In this document: in pieces, positions 27,457 through 36,145 of the stretch
How positions within the stretch are numbered: the first letter of the stretch is position 1
How the letters are laid out: each line of letters starts with the position of its first letter
Assembly: GCF_935825525.1 (NCBI RefSeq)
Contig: NZ_CAKXZT010000152.1
Coordinates: forward strand, 157,843 to 221,842
Origin: Mesorhizobium escarrei
GTDB taxonomy: Bacteria > Pseudomonadota > Alphaproteobacteria > Rhizobiales > Rhizobiaceae
Length of the DNA stretch: 64,000 nt
Direction: 5' to 3'
Position numbers and translations under genes: made by a program
Notes under the pieces: generated by a model
Seen by the model: only the letters and a program-made list of their open reading frames with translations
What the model was told of the DNA's origin: nothing
The model's database searches: none

Positions 27457-27522
27457 TTCTGTCGCGCCGGGGTCCTCGCCAGCCGCGGACTCCCTCTCTG
27501 GCTTGCTGGGCGGATACCGCAA

Positions 27523-28590
27523 ATGGCGTCGAAACTAACCCTGTCGAACCGGACGGGCTGGACGTTCGTCCTGCCGGGCTTCGCACTCATCGTCACATTC
27601 ATCGTCCTGCCGTTTTTCTTCGCGATCGGTCTGTCATTGACAAATCAGCGGCTGCTGTCACCGAACCCCACCCAGTTCGTCGGGTTGGAAAACTATCGTC
27701 AGCTCCTGGGCCTTGCGGTGGTGACCCTCAAGCCGGAGCGCAACGATGCTGGCGAAATAATCCGAAACGAGGCTGGCGAAATCCAGTATCCCCGCCTGCG
27801 TGAGATCACCCGTAGTGAGGCCTATCCTCAGTTTCGCGGCATGCGCGAGTGGTTTCGCTGGCAGTCGGGCGAGAACGTCATGGTCGTCATCGCCAGCGAC
27901 GTCGTGTTCATGAAGGCGCTGGTAAACACCTTCCTGTTCGTCCTGGTCGTGGCGCCGGTACAGGGCAGCCTCGCGCTGATGCTTGCTTTGCTGATCAACC
28001 ACAAGCTCAGGGGCATCAACCTGTTCCGGACCATCTACTTCATGCCGGTGGTGGTCTCCATCGTCGTGGTCTCGCTCCTCTGGCGGTTCATCTATGACGG
28101 CCAGAACGGGCTGTTGAACAGCATCCTCCAGGCCCTCACCTTCGGCCTTTTCCAGCCCGTCGACTGGCTCGGCAATCCCTCGACGGCGCTGCCCGCAGTC
28201 ATGGCGATGTCGATCTGGCAGGCCGTCGGCTTCCATATGGTCATCTGGCTGGCGGGGTTGCAGACGATCAGCCCGACGCTCTACGAGGCCGCCGCCGTCG
28301 AGGGGGCTTCGAGATGGCAGACCTTCCGCTATGTCACCTGGCCGGGCCTGCGCAACACCGCCGTGCTTGTCCTTGTCGTGATCACCATGCAGGGCTTCGC
28401 ACTTTTCGCCCAGATCGACGTGATGACCAATGGCGGTCCGCTCGACAGCACCCAGACCCTCGTCTTCCAGGCGGTCGAGCGCGGCTACGGCAAGCAGGAC
28501 ATCTCCGGCGGCTCGACGATCTCGGTCATCCTGTTCGCGATCGTGCTAGCGATCTCACTCATCCAGCGCTGGCTGACACGGGAGCGTTAA
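27523..28590 (+). CDS. Sugar ABC transporter permease (MalF type)
   Basis: A 355-residue CUT1 permease with six or seven membrane segments. The EAA cytoplasmic loop reads YEAAAVEGASRWQTFRYVTWPGL near residue 255, shown here as YEAAAVEGASRWQTF. A long insert between the first two membrane segments (about residues 45-125) includes a charged RNDAGEIIRNEAGEIQYP region, which is longer than in many homologues. It is followed after 1 bp by its partner permease. Confidence 0.92.
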   Translation: MASKLTLSNRTGWTFVLPGFALIVTFIVLPFFFAIGLSLTNQRLLSPNPTQFVGLENYRQLLGLAVVTLKPERNDAGEIIRNEAGEIQYPRLREITRSEAYPQFRGMREWFRWQSGENVMVVIASDVVFMKALVNTFLFVLVVAPVQGSLALMLALLINHKLRGINLFRTIYFMPVVVSIVVVSLLWRFIYDGQNGLLNSILQALTFGLFQPVDWLGNPSTALPAVMAMSIWQAVGFHMVIWLAGLQTISPTLYEAAAVEGASRWQTFRYVTWPGLRNTAVLVLVVITMQGFALFAQIDVMTNGGPLDSTQTLVFQAVERGYGKQDISGGSTISVILFAIVLAISLIQRWLTRER

Positions 28591-28591
28591 G

Positions 28592-29467
28592 ATGGCCTTC
28601 AATCCCGACAATCACGGCCTGAGGCTGTTCGTCCGCTATCTGGTGCTGTGCCTGATCGCGCTGATCTTCATCTTTCCGCTCGTGTTCATGATCAACTCGA
28701 GCTTCAAGCCGGACAGTCAGCTTCTCGCGGACACTTCCAGCCTTCGCGCCTTCCTGCCCGTCGGGGACATCAGCCTCAACAACTATTTCGGAGCGTTCCG
28801 GCGGGCGCCGGTCGGCCTGTTCGTCCTGAACTCGGTTCTAGTCACCGGGGCGACCGTCCTTCTCTCGTTACTGATCTGTTCGCTGGCCGCATTCTCCTTT
28901 GCTTTCCTGCGGTGGAAGGGGCGCGATGTCCTGCTCTCGATCGTCATCGCGACGCTGATCATCCCTTTCGAGACCATCGCTATCCCGCTCCTGCTCCTGG
29001 TCTCGAAACTGCCCTGGATCGGGCTTGATGGGCTACATTGGGGCTGGCTCAATACCTACCGGGTGCAGATCATCCCCTGGGTCGCCGACGGGCTGACGAT
29101 CTTCCTGTTCGTGCAGTATTTCAAAGGGCTGCCGGGCGAGCTGATCGAGGCAAGCCGGGTGGAGGGCGCCAATTGGTGGCAGGTCTACTATCGCGTCGTC
29201 ATGCCGCTTTCAGGGCCGGTCCTGGCGACTGCCGCCATCCTGAAATTCCTCGTCATGTACAACCAATATCTCTGGCCGCTCATCGTGGTGCAGCAGGAAA
29301 GCTATCGCCCGGTCATGGTCGGCCTCGGCTACTTCTTTCAACTCAACGTCGCCTGGGGCGAAGTCATGGCTTATCTCACCCTTATCACCGTCCCGGTGCT
29401 GATCTTCTACCTGTTGCTGCAGCGCGCCTTCATTGCGTCGATCGCCTCGACCGGCGTGAAGGGCTGA
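28592..29467 (+). CDS. Sugar ABC transporter permease (MalG type)
   Basis: A 291-residue CUT1 permease with six membrane segments and an EAA loop, ELIEASRVEGANWWQVYY, near residue 185. The ATG lies 1 bp after the stop of the first permease, implying coupled translation. It makes the heterodimeric channel with that protein. A 148-bp gap separates it from the ATPase gene. Confidence 0.92.
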   Translation: MAFNPDNHGLRLFVRYLVLCLIALIFIFPLVFMINSSFKPDSQLLADTSSLRAFLPVGDISLNNYFGAFRRAPVGLFVLNSVLVTGATVLLSLLICSLAAFSFAFLRWKGRDVLLSIVIATLIIPFETIAIPLLLLVSKLPWIGLDGLHWGWLNTYRVQIIPWVADGLTIFLFVQYFKGLPGELIEASRVEGANWWQVYYRVVMPLSGPVLATAAILKFLVMYNQYLWPLIVVQQESYRPVMVGLGYFFQLNVAWGEVMAYLTLITVPVLIFYLLLQRAFIASIASTGVKG

Positions 29468-29615
29468 ATACATGTTTCGCGCTCGAACACCCGTGGATCT
29501 GGGACGGCCGGTCTGCCCATTACGGCAAGCGCTGGCACGGCTATTCCAGAAGGCCGAGAGACCGATCGGTGACCCGAATTGCCGCACATGAATCAGGAAA
29601 CGGGAGCCATCGCTC

Positions 29616-30695
29616 ATGGCTGAGGTCTCGCTGAAGGGCGTCAAGAAATCCTTCGGTCGCGTCGAAATCATCAAAGGCGTCGATATCCACATCAACGACG
29701 GCGAGTTCGTCGTCTTTGTCGGACCGTCGGGCTGCGGGAAGTCCACCTTGCTGCGCATGATCGCCGGACTCGAGGACATAACCGAAGGCACCCTCGAGAT
29801 CGGAGGCCGGGTGGTCAACCAGCTCCAGCCTAAGCAACGCGGTGTTGCGATGGTGTTCCAGAACTATGCCATCTTTCCGCACATGACCGTGCGCGAGAAT
29901 ATCGCGTTCGGCCTTACGATCGCGGGTGCTTCCAGGCAGGAAAAGCAGCAGAAGGTCGCGGAGGCCGCACGCATCCTGCAAATGGAACACTTGCTCGACC
30001 GCCGCCCAAGTCAGCTTTCGGGCGGCCAGCGCCAGCGAGTCGCTATCGGGCGCGCAATCACGCGGAAACCGGCTGTATTCCTGTTTGACGAGCCGCTCTC
30101 CAACCTCGACGCCGCACTGCGCATGGACATGCGTATGGAAATCGGCCGGCTGCGCAGGCAACTGGGCACAACGATGATCTATGTGACCCATGACCAGGTC
30201 GAGGCGATGACGCTGGCTGACAGGATCGTCGTCCTCAAGGACGGTCAAGTCATGCAGATCGGAGCGCCGATGGAACTCTATCACGAGCCGGCCAACAGGT
30301 TCGTGGCCGGCTTTCTAGGAGCCCCGTCGATGAATTTCCTGAACGTCGACGTCCTCGACCTCGATGGCGAAGCGGCAATGATCGGCAACCAATCCCTGGA
30401 GCCGATCAGGGTAGCGACCAGAAGGCGCGCCTTCCGGAAAGACGGCAAGGCTATCCTCGGTATCCGTCCGCAGCACCTCCGGGCGGTGCAATCTGGACAA
30501 GGCTTGTTGCATGGCGTCGTGGCACATGCCGAGCGATTGGGCAGCGAGACGGTCGTGGACCTGACGCTTCGCGACGATCGCGAGCTCATTGCGGCCTTCA
30601 ATGAAGACAAGGTCTTTGAACCGGGTGACGCTCTGGAGCTCACGTTCGACACCGCCTTGGCCCACCTGTTCCCCGACGAGTTGCAGACGCATTAG
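29616..30695 (+). CDS. Sugar ABC transporter ATP-binding protein (UgpC/MsmK type)
   Basis: A 359-residue CUT1 ATPase. Walker A GPSGCGKST, Q-loop MVFQNYAIFPHM, signature LSGGQRQRVAIGRAI, Walker B VFLFDEPLSNLD and switch His in MIYVTHDQ. A C-terminal TOBE/OB regulatory domain begins around residue 235. It energises the permease pair encoded upstream. The ATG at 29616 begins MAEVSLKGVKKSFG. Confidence 0.93.
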   Translation: MAEVSLKGVKKSFGRVEIIKGVDIHINDGEFVVFVGPSGCGKSTLLRMIAGLEDITEGTLEIGGRVVNQLQPKQRGVAMVFQNYAIFPHMTVRENIAFGLTIAGASRQEKQQKVAEAARILQMEHLLDRRPSQLSGGQRQRVAIGRAITRKPAVFLFDEPLSNLDAALRMDMRMEIGRLRRQLGTTMIYVTHDQVEAMTLADRIVVLKDGQVMQIGAPMELYHEPANRFVAGFLGAPSMNFLNVDVLDLDGEAAMIGNQSLEPIRVATRRRAFRKDGKAILGIRPQHLRAVQSGQGLLHGVVAHAERLGSETVVDLTLRDDRELIAAFNEDKVFEPGDALELTFDTALAHLFPDELQTH

Positions 30696-30808
30696 CATGA
30701 GCAACGACAACAAGATGCGTCGGCGCGATTCGCTTGTGTCCATTCCGGAACCCGGAACAAACCTGCATGGCCGCGAGTTTCTACTTTCGCGAGAAGTGAG
30801 GGAAAGCC

Positions 30809-31066
30809 ATGTTCAGACTTGTTTTGGCGACAGGCGTCGTAATTCTCTTTTTCGGTGAGCCGGGCCTTGCCGCAGACGGAAGTCCGTTGCCGCCGCAGAA
30901 TGCCAGGAAACTGTCGGAAATAATCGCCAAGGTCGAACAGCGCGACGACTTTCGCTATGTCGACGAGGTCGCCTGGGACAGCGGCGCCTACACCGTTACT
31001 TATTACACGACCGACAAGGCGAAGGTCGAAATCACCTACGATCCGGTGACAGCCGAGCCCAAATAG
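30809..31066 (+). CDS. Small exported PepSY-like protein
   Basis: An 85-residue protein with a signal peptide (MFRLVLATGVVILFF...ALAAD region, residues 1-22). The mature part (KLSEIIAKVEQRDDFRYVDEV, ending YTVTYYTTDKAKVEITYDPV) has the alternating strand pattern of a PepSY-type fold. GAGGGAAAG precedes the ATG. It probably sits in the periplasm. No partner gene is evident, and it is convergent with the L,D-transpeptidase gene. Confidence 0.75.
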   Translation: MFRLVLATGVVILFFGEPGLAADGSPLPPQNARKLSEIIAKVEQRDDFRYVDEVAWDSGAYTVTYYTTDKAKVEITYDPVTAEPK

Positions 31067-31156
31067 ATCGCCGCATCCCCTCCAGGCAACAGGTGCCCAG
31101 CTCGCTCATGGCGGCGCGGCCGGGTTCCGGCGCCCGCTCTCCCTGCGCTAGCGTCC

Positions 31157-33049
31157 TCAGCTCGCCGGCGAGCGCACTGCTTCCGTGCTGTCGAGTGCCT
31201 GCTGCAGCCGCGTGTCGCGGTCGTAGACGTCGCTGAAATATTCGACTTTGCCGGACATATCAGGCCAGGCGGTGAAGTAGGCGACATAGACCGGGATCGT
31301 GCGCGCTACCTTTTCGGTCGAATGTCCGCGCTTGAGCTTCTCCGCGATGTAGTCGACCGAGGTGCCGAGCACGGCGGCCGCCATGCCGCGCGGATCCTGC
31401 AGGCGAACGCAGCCATGGCTGAGCGCGCGCATATCACGCTGGAAAAACGACTTTTGCGGTGTGTCGTGCATGTAGATTGCGTGCTTGTTGGGGAACAGGA
31501 TCTTCAGTTCTCCCAGCGCATTGGCCTCGCTCGGCAGCTGGCGCACGCCATAAGGTAGCTTCGCGCCATAGGCGCCCCAATTCACCGAGGAGGAGGGAAT
31601 GCGTTTGCCGCGCGCGTTGACCACTTCGTAGCCGGCGCGGTCGAGATAGCCGGGATCCCTGCGCAGCCGGGGCAGCATCTCGTTGACGAGGATCGACTGC
31701 GGCACGCCCCAATAGGGATGGAAGTCGACCTGCTCGAGCTGATCGTAGAAGAAGGAAGTCTGGTTGGTGGTCTTGCCGATGACGACGCGGGTCTTCAGCT
31801 TCTCCTCGCCATTTTCGATATAGCTCGCGGTAAAGGCCGGCTGGTTGATGAAGACGCGCGGGCTGCCGAGATCGGATGGTAGCCAGCGCAACTCTTCCAG
31901 CGCGACCTGCACCTTTTGAATCTTGTCGGCCTTGGACGTCCCGACCAGCGCCGCGACGGTGCGCGGACCGATGACGCCGTCGCCCTTCATGCCAGCCTTT
32001 TTCTGAACCGCCTTGATGACCGGCGCCAGTTCCGGGGCATAGACCTCGCTGGTGGCGAGCCTGGCCAATATCTCGCCATAGGCGCCGCCCATCTCGTCGT
32101 CGAGATTGCGGGCTATCTTCGTCAGAAGCTTCGGCAGTTCGGGGCTGCTCTCCCCCGGCTTCAGCAACAGCTTGGGATCGACGACGATCTCGTCGTCGGC
32201 GCTGGCCTGAAGTGATTCCAGTTCGACACGCAGCGCCTGATATTCGGCGTTCTGCGGATGCCGCGATTCGAGATAGGTGCGCACTTGCTGGGTGCGTGTC
32301 AGTGTTTTCAGCACGCCTTCCATGTCGAGCGGCTTGACAGGAAAATCATAGTAGCCGGTGATGCGATTGGGATCGACGCGGCCGCTTTGCGCGTCGTGGA
32401 CATAGCGCAAGACGCGCGCCGACAACGCCATCTCGAAGCGGACGAGTTCCTGCAGCCGCGCATCGGCGCTGCCGGTCGATGCGCCGGCGGCAGGCACTTC
32501 AACCGTATAGTCGGCCGGCGTGAGGCCATAGCTCGTCGCCTCGCCAAGCACCCGCACCGCATCTTGCGCGCGGCTGTTGGCACTGGCTCCCGTTACCCAG
32601 ATGAAATCCGGATTGGCCGCGTAATAGGCGACGAGCGCCTTGGCGACGTCCTTCTCGGCGTAGAGTTCGTAGTCGTCGAGTCCGGCAATGGCTTCGCGGA
32701 AGGCAGCGCCGGTGGCGGACGACGGTTGGAAAGCGGCGTCCTGCGGCATTGCCGGCTCGCGCGCTGCCGTCAGCGTCGAGAAGTCGACGCGCACGAGCGG
32801 ATCGCTCTTGTAGGTGTAATAGGACGGGCTGCGGATACGAGAGGCAGCTGGCGCCGTTGTATTTGGCTTGTATTTCGGCCTCTGCCTTGAGGGGGGCAGG
32901 AGAAAATCGCCTCGCGGCGCATGCCTGACACCACCGCCGAAGAGCCTCTCGAAGAACCCTTGCGCGTCTGCCTGCGGCACGCCGAAGGCGAGCATTGCCG
33001 CGACCGCCGCAAGCGGCATCACGGTTGCTTTGTTTCCGAGGAATTTCAT
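31157..33049 (-). CDS. Murein L,D-transpeptidase (YcbB/LdtD type)
   Basis: A 630-residue periplasmic enzyme that forms 3-3 cross-links between diaminopimelates in peptidoglycan, the dominant cross-link in many Rhizobiales. A signal sequence lies at residues 1-29. A helical N-terminal domain follows. The peptidoglycan-binding segment (GMKGDGVIGPRTVAALVG) is at about 370. The YkuD domain carries the catalytic SHGCVRLQDP near residue 550, with the Cys nucleophile and the upstream HDTP histidine. The ATG at 33049 gives a proper signal peptide. An earlier in-frame start (33109) adds 20 non-signal residues. Confidence 0.92.
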   Translation of the reverse strand: MKFLGNKATVMPLAAVAAMLAFGVPQADAQGFFERLFGGGVRHAPRGDFLLPPSRQRPKYKPNTTAPAASRIRSPSYYTYKSDPLVRVDFSTLTAAREPAMPQDAAFQPSSATGAAFREAIAGLDDYELYAEKDVAKALVAYYAANPDFIWVTGASANSRAQDAVRVLGEATSYGLTPADYTVEVPAAGASTGSADARLQELVRFEMALSARVLRYVHDAQSGRVDPNRITGYYDFPVKPLDMEGVLKTLTRTQQVRTYLESRHPQNAEYQALRVELESLQASADDEIVVDPKLLLKPGESSPELPKLLTKIARNLDDEMGGAYGEILARLATSEVYAPELAPVIKAVQKKAGMKGDGVIGPRTVAALVGTSKADKIQKVQVALEELRWLPSDLGSPRVFINQPAFTASYIENGEEKLKTRVVIGKTTNQTSFFYDQLEQVDFHPYWGVPQSILVNEMLPRLRRDPGYLDRAGYEVVNARGKRIPSSSVNWGAYGAKLPYGVRQLPSEANALGELKILFPNKHAIYMHDTPQKSFFQRDMRALSHGCVRLQDPRGMAAAVLGTSVDYIAEKLKRGHSTEKVARTIPVYVAYFTAWPDMSGKVEYFSDVYDRDTRLQQALDSTEAVRSPAS

Positions 33050-33253
33050 CGAATCACCCGCTCCGGTTGCAACCGGCTCCCGTTCCGCATCGCTTGACGG
33101 TCTCGCCACCGCATCATGGATGTAGGGCGCGACTACACCGATTCATACTGATTTCGTTAAGCTTTCATAAATTTCAGAAGGTCTGTTGCAGAACAGTTTC
33201 ACAACGCCGTGACAACTAAAGCGAATTGGGCCCGCTCCGGTTCCGGGAAATGG

Positions 33254-33388
33254 TGCACGGGTCGGGCGTTGGCGCCGCCGGCGATGGGAATCAACTCGAC
33301 CAGCCTCTACGCCGCATTTGGCTGCAAGGAAGCGCTCTTCCTCGAAGCGGTCGATCTCTACACGCCGGTCGAAGCCGCCGCTGTTTAA
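33254..33388 (+). pseudogene. TetR-family regulator fragment (recognition-helix region only)
   Basis: The frame reading MGINSTSLYAAFGCKEALF from 33284 and ending in TAA at 33386-33388 is the helix-turn-helix recognition segment of TetR regulators (SLYAAFGSKEALF-type). The preceding codons (ALAPPA) fit helix 2. The first helix and the entire ligand domain are missing, and the reading frame ends about 20 residues after the HTH. It is a truncated remnant that overlaps the 3' end of the opposite hydrolase gene by 4 bp. Confidence 0.7.
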
Positions 33389-34296
33389 TGCAGCGATACC
33401 GTCTCCCGGTGTTCGGCAACGAAGCCGACCGCACGCGCGACCACGCCCTTGTCGGCGAGGATGCGGCGGTGGCCGAGCCCGTCGGCCCAGTACAGCCGCA
33501 CATGGTCGCCGGCGCCGGCATAGAGCCTGGCATGGTCGGCGGACACTTCGCGGTCATCCGGAGCATGGATGACCAGCGTTGGCACCGGCGTGCTGGCAAG
33601 CTGGCGATCGCCGGTGAATTCGTGCAGCGGCCGGCCGGCGATGCGTTCGACCCGGTCGGCCATGGCGGCTTGCGAGCGTGGGCCGACACTGAGCATGCGG
33701 CTGAAATCGTTGAAGATCGCCGGCAGCGAACTCGGTGCCGCGATCAGCACCAGCCGCTCGGCCGCCAGCGGCGGAATGTCCTTGACCGAACCGACGACGG
33801 CATTGGCGGCGACGGCACCGCCGAAGGAATGGCCGACGACCGCCACGAACGGGCCGAACCATTCGCCGGTGAGCCGTGCGGCTTCTACAGCGCTGACCAA
33901 TGTGAGCCGGCGGCCCTGCGATTGGCCGTGGCCCGGCAGGTCGAGCGAGACAACCTTGTAACCGGCGTCACGATAGGCTTCGATCAGCGTGCGCATGTAT
34001 TCGGTGCGCGAACGCCAGCCATGGATGACGAGCACCGTGCCGGCGGCCCGCCTGCCCGGCTCTGGCCTGAATTCATGCACCATGACGCAGCCGTTTTTGG
34101 TCTTCAGCCGATGATGGCGCGCCTCGGCCATGAAGCCGGCGGCGCGGTCGACGGCGCGTCGCTCGCCGTCGCTGAGTATTTTGGCGTTCGGCGTGCGGCA
34201 GAACAGTTCGAATGCCGCGCGCCCGGTCAGGCGGGGAGCCAGGTGTTCGGCGGCGGCAAACACGCCCCGGATGACCTTCAATCCAAATGATGCCAT
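33385..34296 (-). CDS. Alpha/beta hydrolase
   Basis: A 303-residue serine hydrolase. Oxyanion motif VIHGWRSRTEY at about 90, nucleophile elbow VVGHSFGGAVAAN at about 153, acid in IHAPDDREV at about 245 and catalytic His in DGLGHRRIL at about 277. Substrate unknown; esterase or lipase-like activity is expected. It is divergent from a MarR gene whose double operator lies between them, so it is a likely MarR target. A TetR fragment overlaps its 3' end. Confidence 0.9.
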   Translation of the reverse strand: MASFGLKVIRGVFAAAEHLAPRLTGRAAFELFCRTPNAKILSDGERRAVDRAAGFMAEARHHRLKTKNGCVMVHEFRPEPGRRAAGTVLVIHGWRSRTEYMRTLIEAYRDAGYKVVSLDLPGHGQSQGRRLTLVSAVEAARLTGEWFGPFVAVVGHSFGGAVAANAVVGSVKDIPPLAAERLVLIAAPSSLPAIFNDFSRMLSVGPRSQAAMADRVERIAGRPLHEFTGDRQLASTPVPTLVIHAPDDREVSADHARLYAGAGDHVRLYWADGLGHRRILADKGVVARAVGFVAEHRETVSLH

Positions 34297-34315
34297 AGTG
34301 GCGATCCATCCATTC

Positions 34316-34349
34316 GTTCAAGCATGAACATAATAGTTCAAACATGAAC
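34316..34349. promoter_or_regulatory. Two tandem GTTCA-N4-TGAAC palindromes (MarR operator)
   Basis: GTTCAAGCATGAAC at 34316-34329 and GTTCAAACATGAAC at 34336-34349, centres 20 bp apart (about two helical turns). The second covers the marR ATG, and both lie in the 47-bp divergent region to the hydrolase gene. This geometry is expected for an autoregulating MarR dimer pair that also controls the hydrolase. Confidence 0.7.
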
Positions 34350-34796
34350 ATTAAACAAGAGCTGCCCTGGGACAACCCGCGTTTTCGCAACTGGGTCGCG
34401 GTGGCGCGCGCCTGCCATGTCCTGGAGCGGACGCTGGCAGTGAAGCTCGCGCCGTTGGACCTGAAGCCGGCGCAGCTCGACGTGCTGATGAACCTTTACC
34501 GCCATCCCGGCATGTCGCAGCACGATCTCGCCCGCCGGCTGCTGGTCGGCCGCTCCAACATCACCATGCTGCTGCCGCAACTCGAGGCACGCGGCCTGCT
34601 TCGCCGCGAAGGCGATCAGAAGGACAAGCGCGTGCTGCGCCTGACCCTGACCGAAGCCGGCACGGAACTGCTGATGCAAGCGCTGAAGGTCCACATGGCG
34701 CTGATCGAGAAAGCGATGAGCCAGTCGACGCCGGAGCAATGCGACATGATCGGCGAGCAGATGCGCAAGATTGCCGACGTGCTTAGGGAAGCGTGA
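34344..34796 (+). CDS. MarR-family transcriptional regulator
   Basis: A 150-residue winged-helix regulator. Helices carrying LKPAQLDVLMNLYRHPGMS and DLARRLLVGRSNITMLLPQ are followed by the wing with the family Asp-Lys-Arg (EGDQKDKRVLRLTLTEAG). It acts as a dimer that usually loses DNA binding on ligand contact. The start codon lies inside the downstream operator palindrome, so repressor binding would occlude its own leader. No Shine-Dalgarno sequence is obvious, so translation may be weak or leaderless. Confidence 0.92.
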   Translation: MNIKQELPWDNPRFRNWVAVARACHVLERTLAVKLAPLDLKPAQLDVLMNLYRHPGMSQHDLARRLLVGRSNITMLLPQLEARGLLRREGDQKDKRVLRLTLTEAGTELLMQALKVHMALIEKAMSQSTPEQCDMIGEQMRKIADVLREA

Positions 34797-34797
34797 C

Positions 34798-34872
34798 CGG
34801 GGCATCGGACCCAAAAGCCCGCCCTCGGGCCCGACCCGGGGGTGGCAATCGGTTTTGGGAAAATCCGATGCT
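34798..34872. repeat. Intergenic palindromic repeat, family B
   Basis: An inverted element: GCATCGGA at 34802 pairs with TCCGATGC at 34864, and CCCAAAA pairs with TTTTGGG inside it. A GC-rich core (CCCTCGGGC, then GACCCGGGGG) lies in between. I recall similar elements in Mesorhizobium. It lies just after marR and could fold as a strong 3' hairpin. Confidence 0.65.
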
Positions 34873-34910
34873 CAAACAAAACAAAGGATGGTGCTCGCGG
34901 AGCGACCCGC

Positions 34911-35522
34911 TCACCACATCGACTTCTTCGCGCGCTCCGGCCATTCCCTGTCGTAGGCCTCGCCGTCGATGCCTTTCCGGCTGGTGATTTCCAGGATTTT
35001 TCCGGGTGTCGGCAGCGACTTCGGGTCGACATGCCTCGCCGGGTTCCACAGTTCCGACCGATGGACGGCGCGAGCGCACTGGAAATAGACCGAATCGACA
35101 TCGATGACCGTGACCGAACGCGCCGGTCGGCCGTCGACACTGAACGAGGCACACAGCGCGGCATCCGTGGTGATGTGGGCGCGGCCGTTGACGCGCAGCG
35201 TCGTGCCGCAGCCTGGGACCAGGAACAACAGGCCGACGCGCGGATCGCGAATGATGTTTTTTAGCGAATCGGCACGGTTGTTGCCGCGCCGGTCCGGCAT
35301 CATCAGGGTTTTTGGATCATGGATGCGGACGAAGCCGGCAAGATCGCCGCGCGGCGAGCAATCCAGCCCTTCCGGCCCGCTGGTCGCGAGCGCGGCAAAA
35401 GGCGAGGCCTCGATGAAGGCGGCGTATTCGGGGATCACATGGTCGAGTTCCTTGACCAGCGAGGTCTCGCCGGGCAGGCCATAGAGCGCTTCGAGCTGCT
35501 CGACCGTGGTGATGACGGACAT
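34911..35522 (-). CDS. Pyridoxamine 5'-phosphate oxidase-family FMN-binding protein
   Basis: A 203-residue split-barrel flavoprotein. Motifs are ASPFAALATSGPEGLDCSPRGD near residues 38-60 (split here: ASPFAALATSGPEGLDC, SPRGD), IPDRRGNNR-like MMPDRRGNNRADSL, and DPRVGLLFLVPG. This matches the MSMEG_1061 subfamily of the PNPOx-like superfamily rather than biosynthetic PdxH. It likely binds FMN or F420-like cofactor; the substrate is unknown. A plain single gene, leftward. Confidence 0.88.
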   Translation of the reverse strand: MSVITTVEQLEALYGLPGETSLVKELDHVIPEYAAFIEASPFAALATSGPEGLDCSPRGDLAGFVRIHDPKTLMMPDRRGNNRADSLKNIIRDPRVGLLFLVPGCGTTLRVNGRAHITTDAALCASFSVDGRPARSVTVIDVDSVYFQCARAVHRSELWNPARHVDPKSLPTPGKILEITSRKGIDGEAYDREWPERAKKSMW

Positions 35523-35592
35523 GTTTCGTCTCCGAACCTTTGCCGGCGCTACTCCAATTCCGTGACGTTTTGACGACCGGCCAGGGCCAGAG

Positions 35593-35946
35593 CTACCGAT
35601 CGCGGCTTAGTCCCTTCTCTTCCAGCTCGGCGAGATAGGCGTCCCAGCGTGCGTCCTTCTCATGACCCAGCGTATGCAAATAGTTCCAGGTGAAGATGCC
35701 GGTATCGTGAAAGTCGTCGAAGGTGATGCGGACGGCATAGTTGCCGACCGGTTCGATCTTCAGGATCGCAACGTTGCGCTTGCCGGGAACGGTCACGCGC
35801 TGTTCAGGCGAATGGCCCTGCACTTCGGCCGACGGCGAGGCAACGCGCAGCAGCTCCGCCGGCAGTTCGAACGGCTGATGGTCCGGGAATGTCACGGTAA
35901 GCAGCCTGCGGTCCTTCGAGACCCTGAGTTCCTTCGGCGCCGTCAT
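35593..35946 (-). CDS. DUF971 domain protein
   Basis: 117 residues with the DUF971/GBBH-like N-terminal zinc-associated fold: ELRVSKDRRLLTVTFPDH, ELPAELLRVASPSAEV, and YAVRITFDDFHDTGIFTW. Proteins with this domain act in Fe-S carrier functions (ApbC-associated) or as a domain of gamma-butyrobetaine hydroxylase. The stand-alone form here fits the former. The cysteines usual in the latter are not seen. It is divergent from moaA. Confidence 0.9.
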   Translation of the reverse strand: MTAPKELRVSKDRRLLTVTFPDHQPFELPAELLRVASPSAEVQGHSPEQRVTVPGKRNVAILKIEPVGNYAVRITFDDFHDTGIFTWNYLHTLGHEKDARWDAYLAELEEKGLSRDR

Positions 35947-36087
35947 GGTGATAAGTTCCGCATCGTCTGTCCTTCCCTACGCCGCTTCGCGCAGCGGGAA
36001 AAGGCTGCTTCGAAAACTTCCGACACAAACTGTCGGCGGCACGATGTCGCCAGGGATCGGAACCTCTTATCTTGAATGACAGGTTGG

Positions 36088-36115
36088 ATCGTATCACATA
36101 GCCATATATAACGAT
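36088..36115. promoter_or_regulatory. ModE-like box upstream of moaA
   Basis: ATCGTATCACA (36088-36098), six bases, TATATAACGAT (36105-36115). The right half equals the ModE half-site as I recall it, the left half agrees less well (7 of 11 with the mirrored right half), and the N6 spacing fits the consensus. It lies 30 bp before the moaA ATG. Confidence 0.55.
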
Positions 36116-36145
36116 GCCGTTCGCAGCCACGGGAAACGCACCAGC

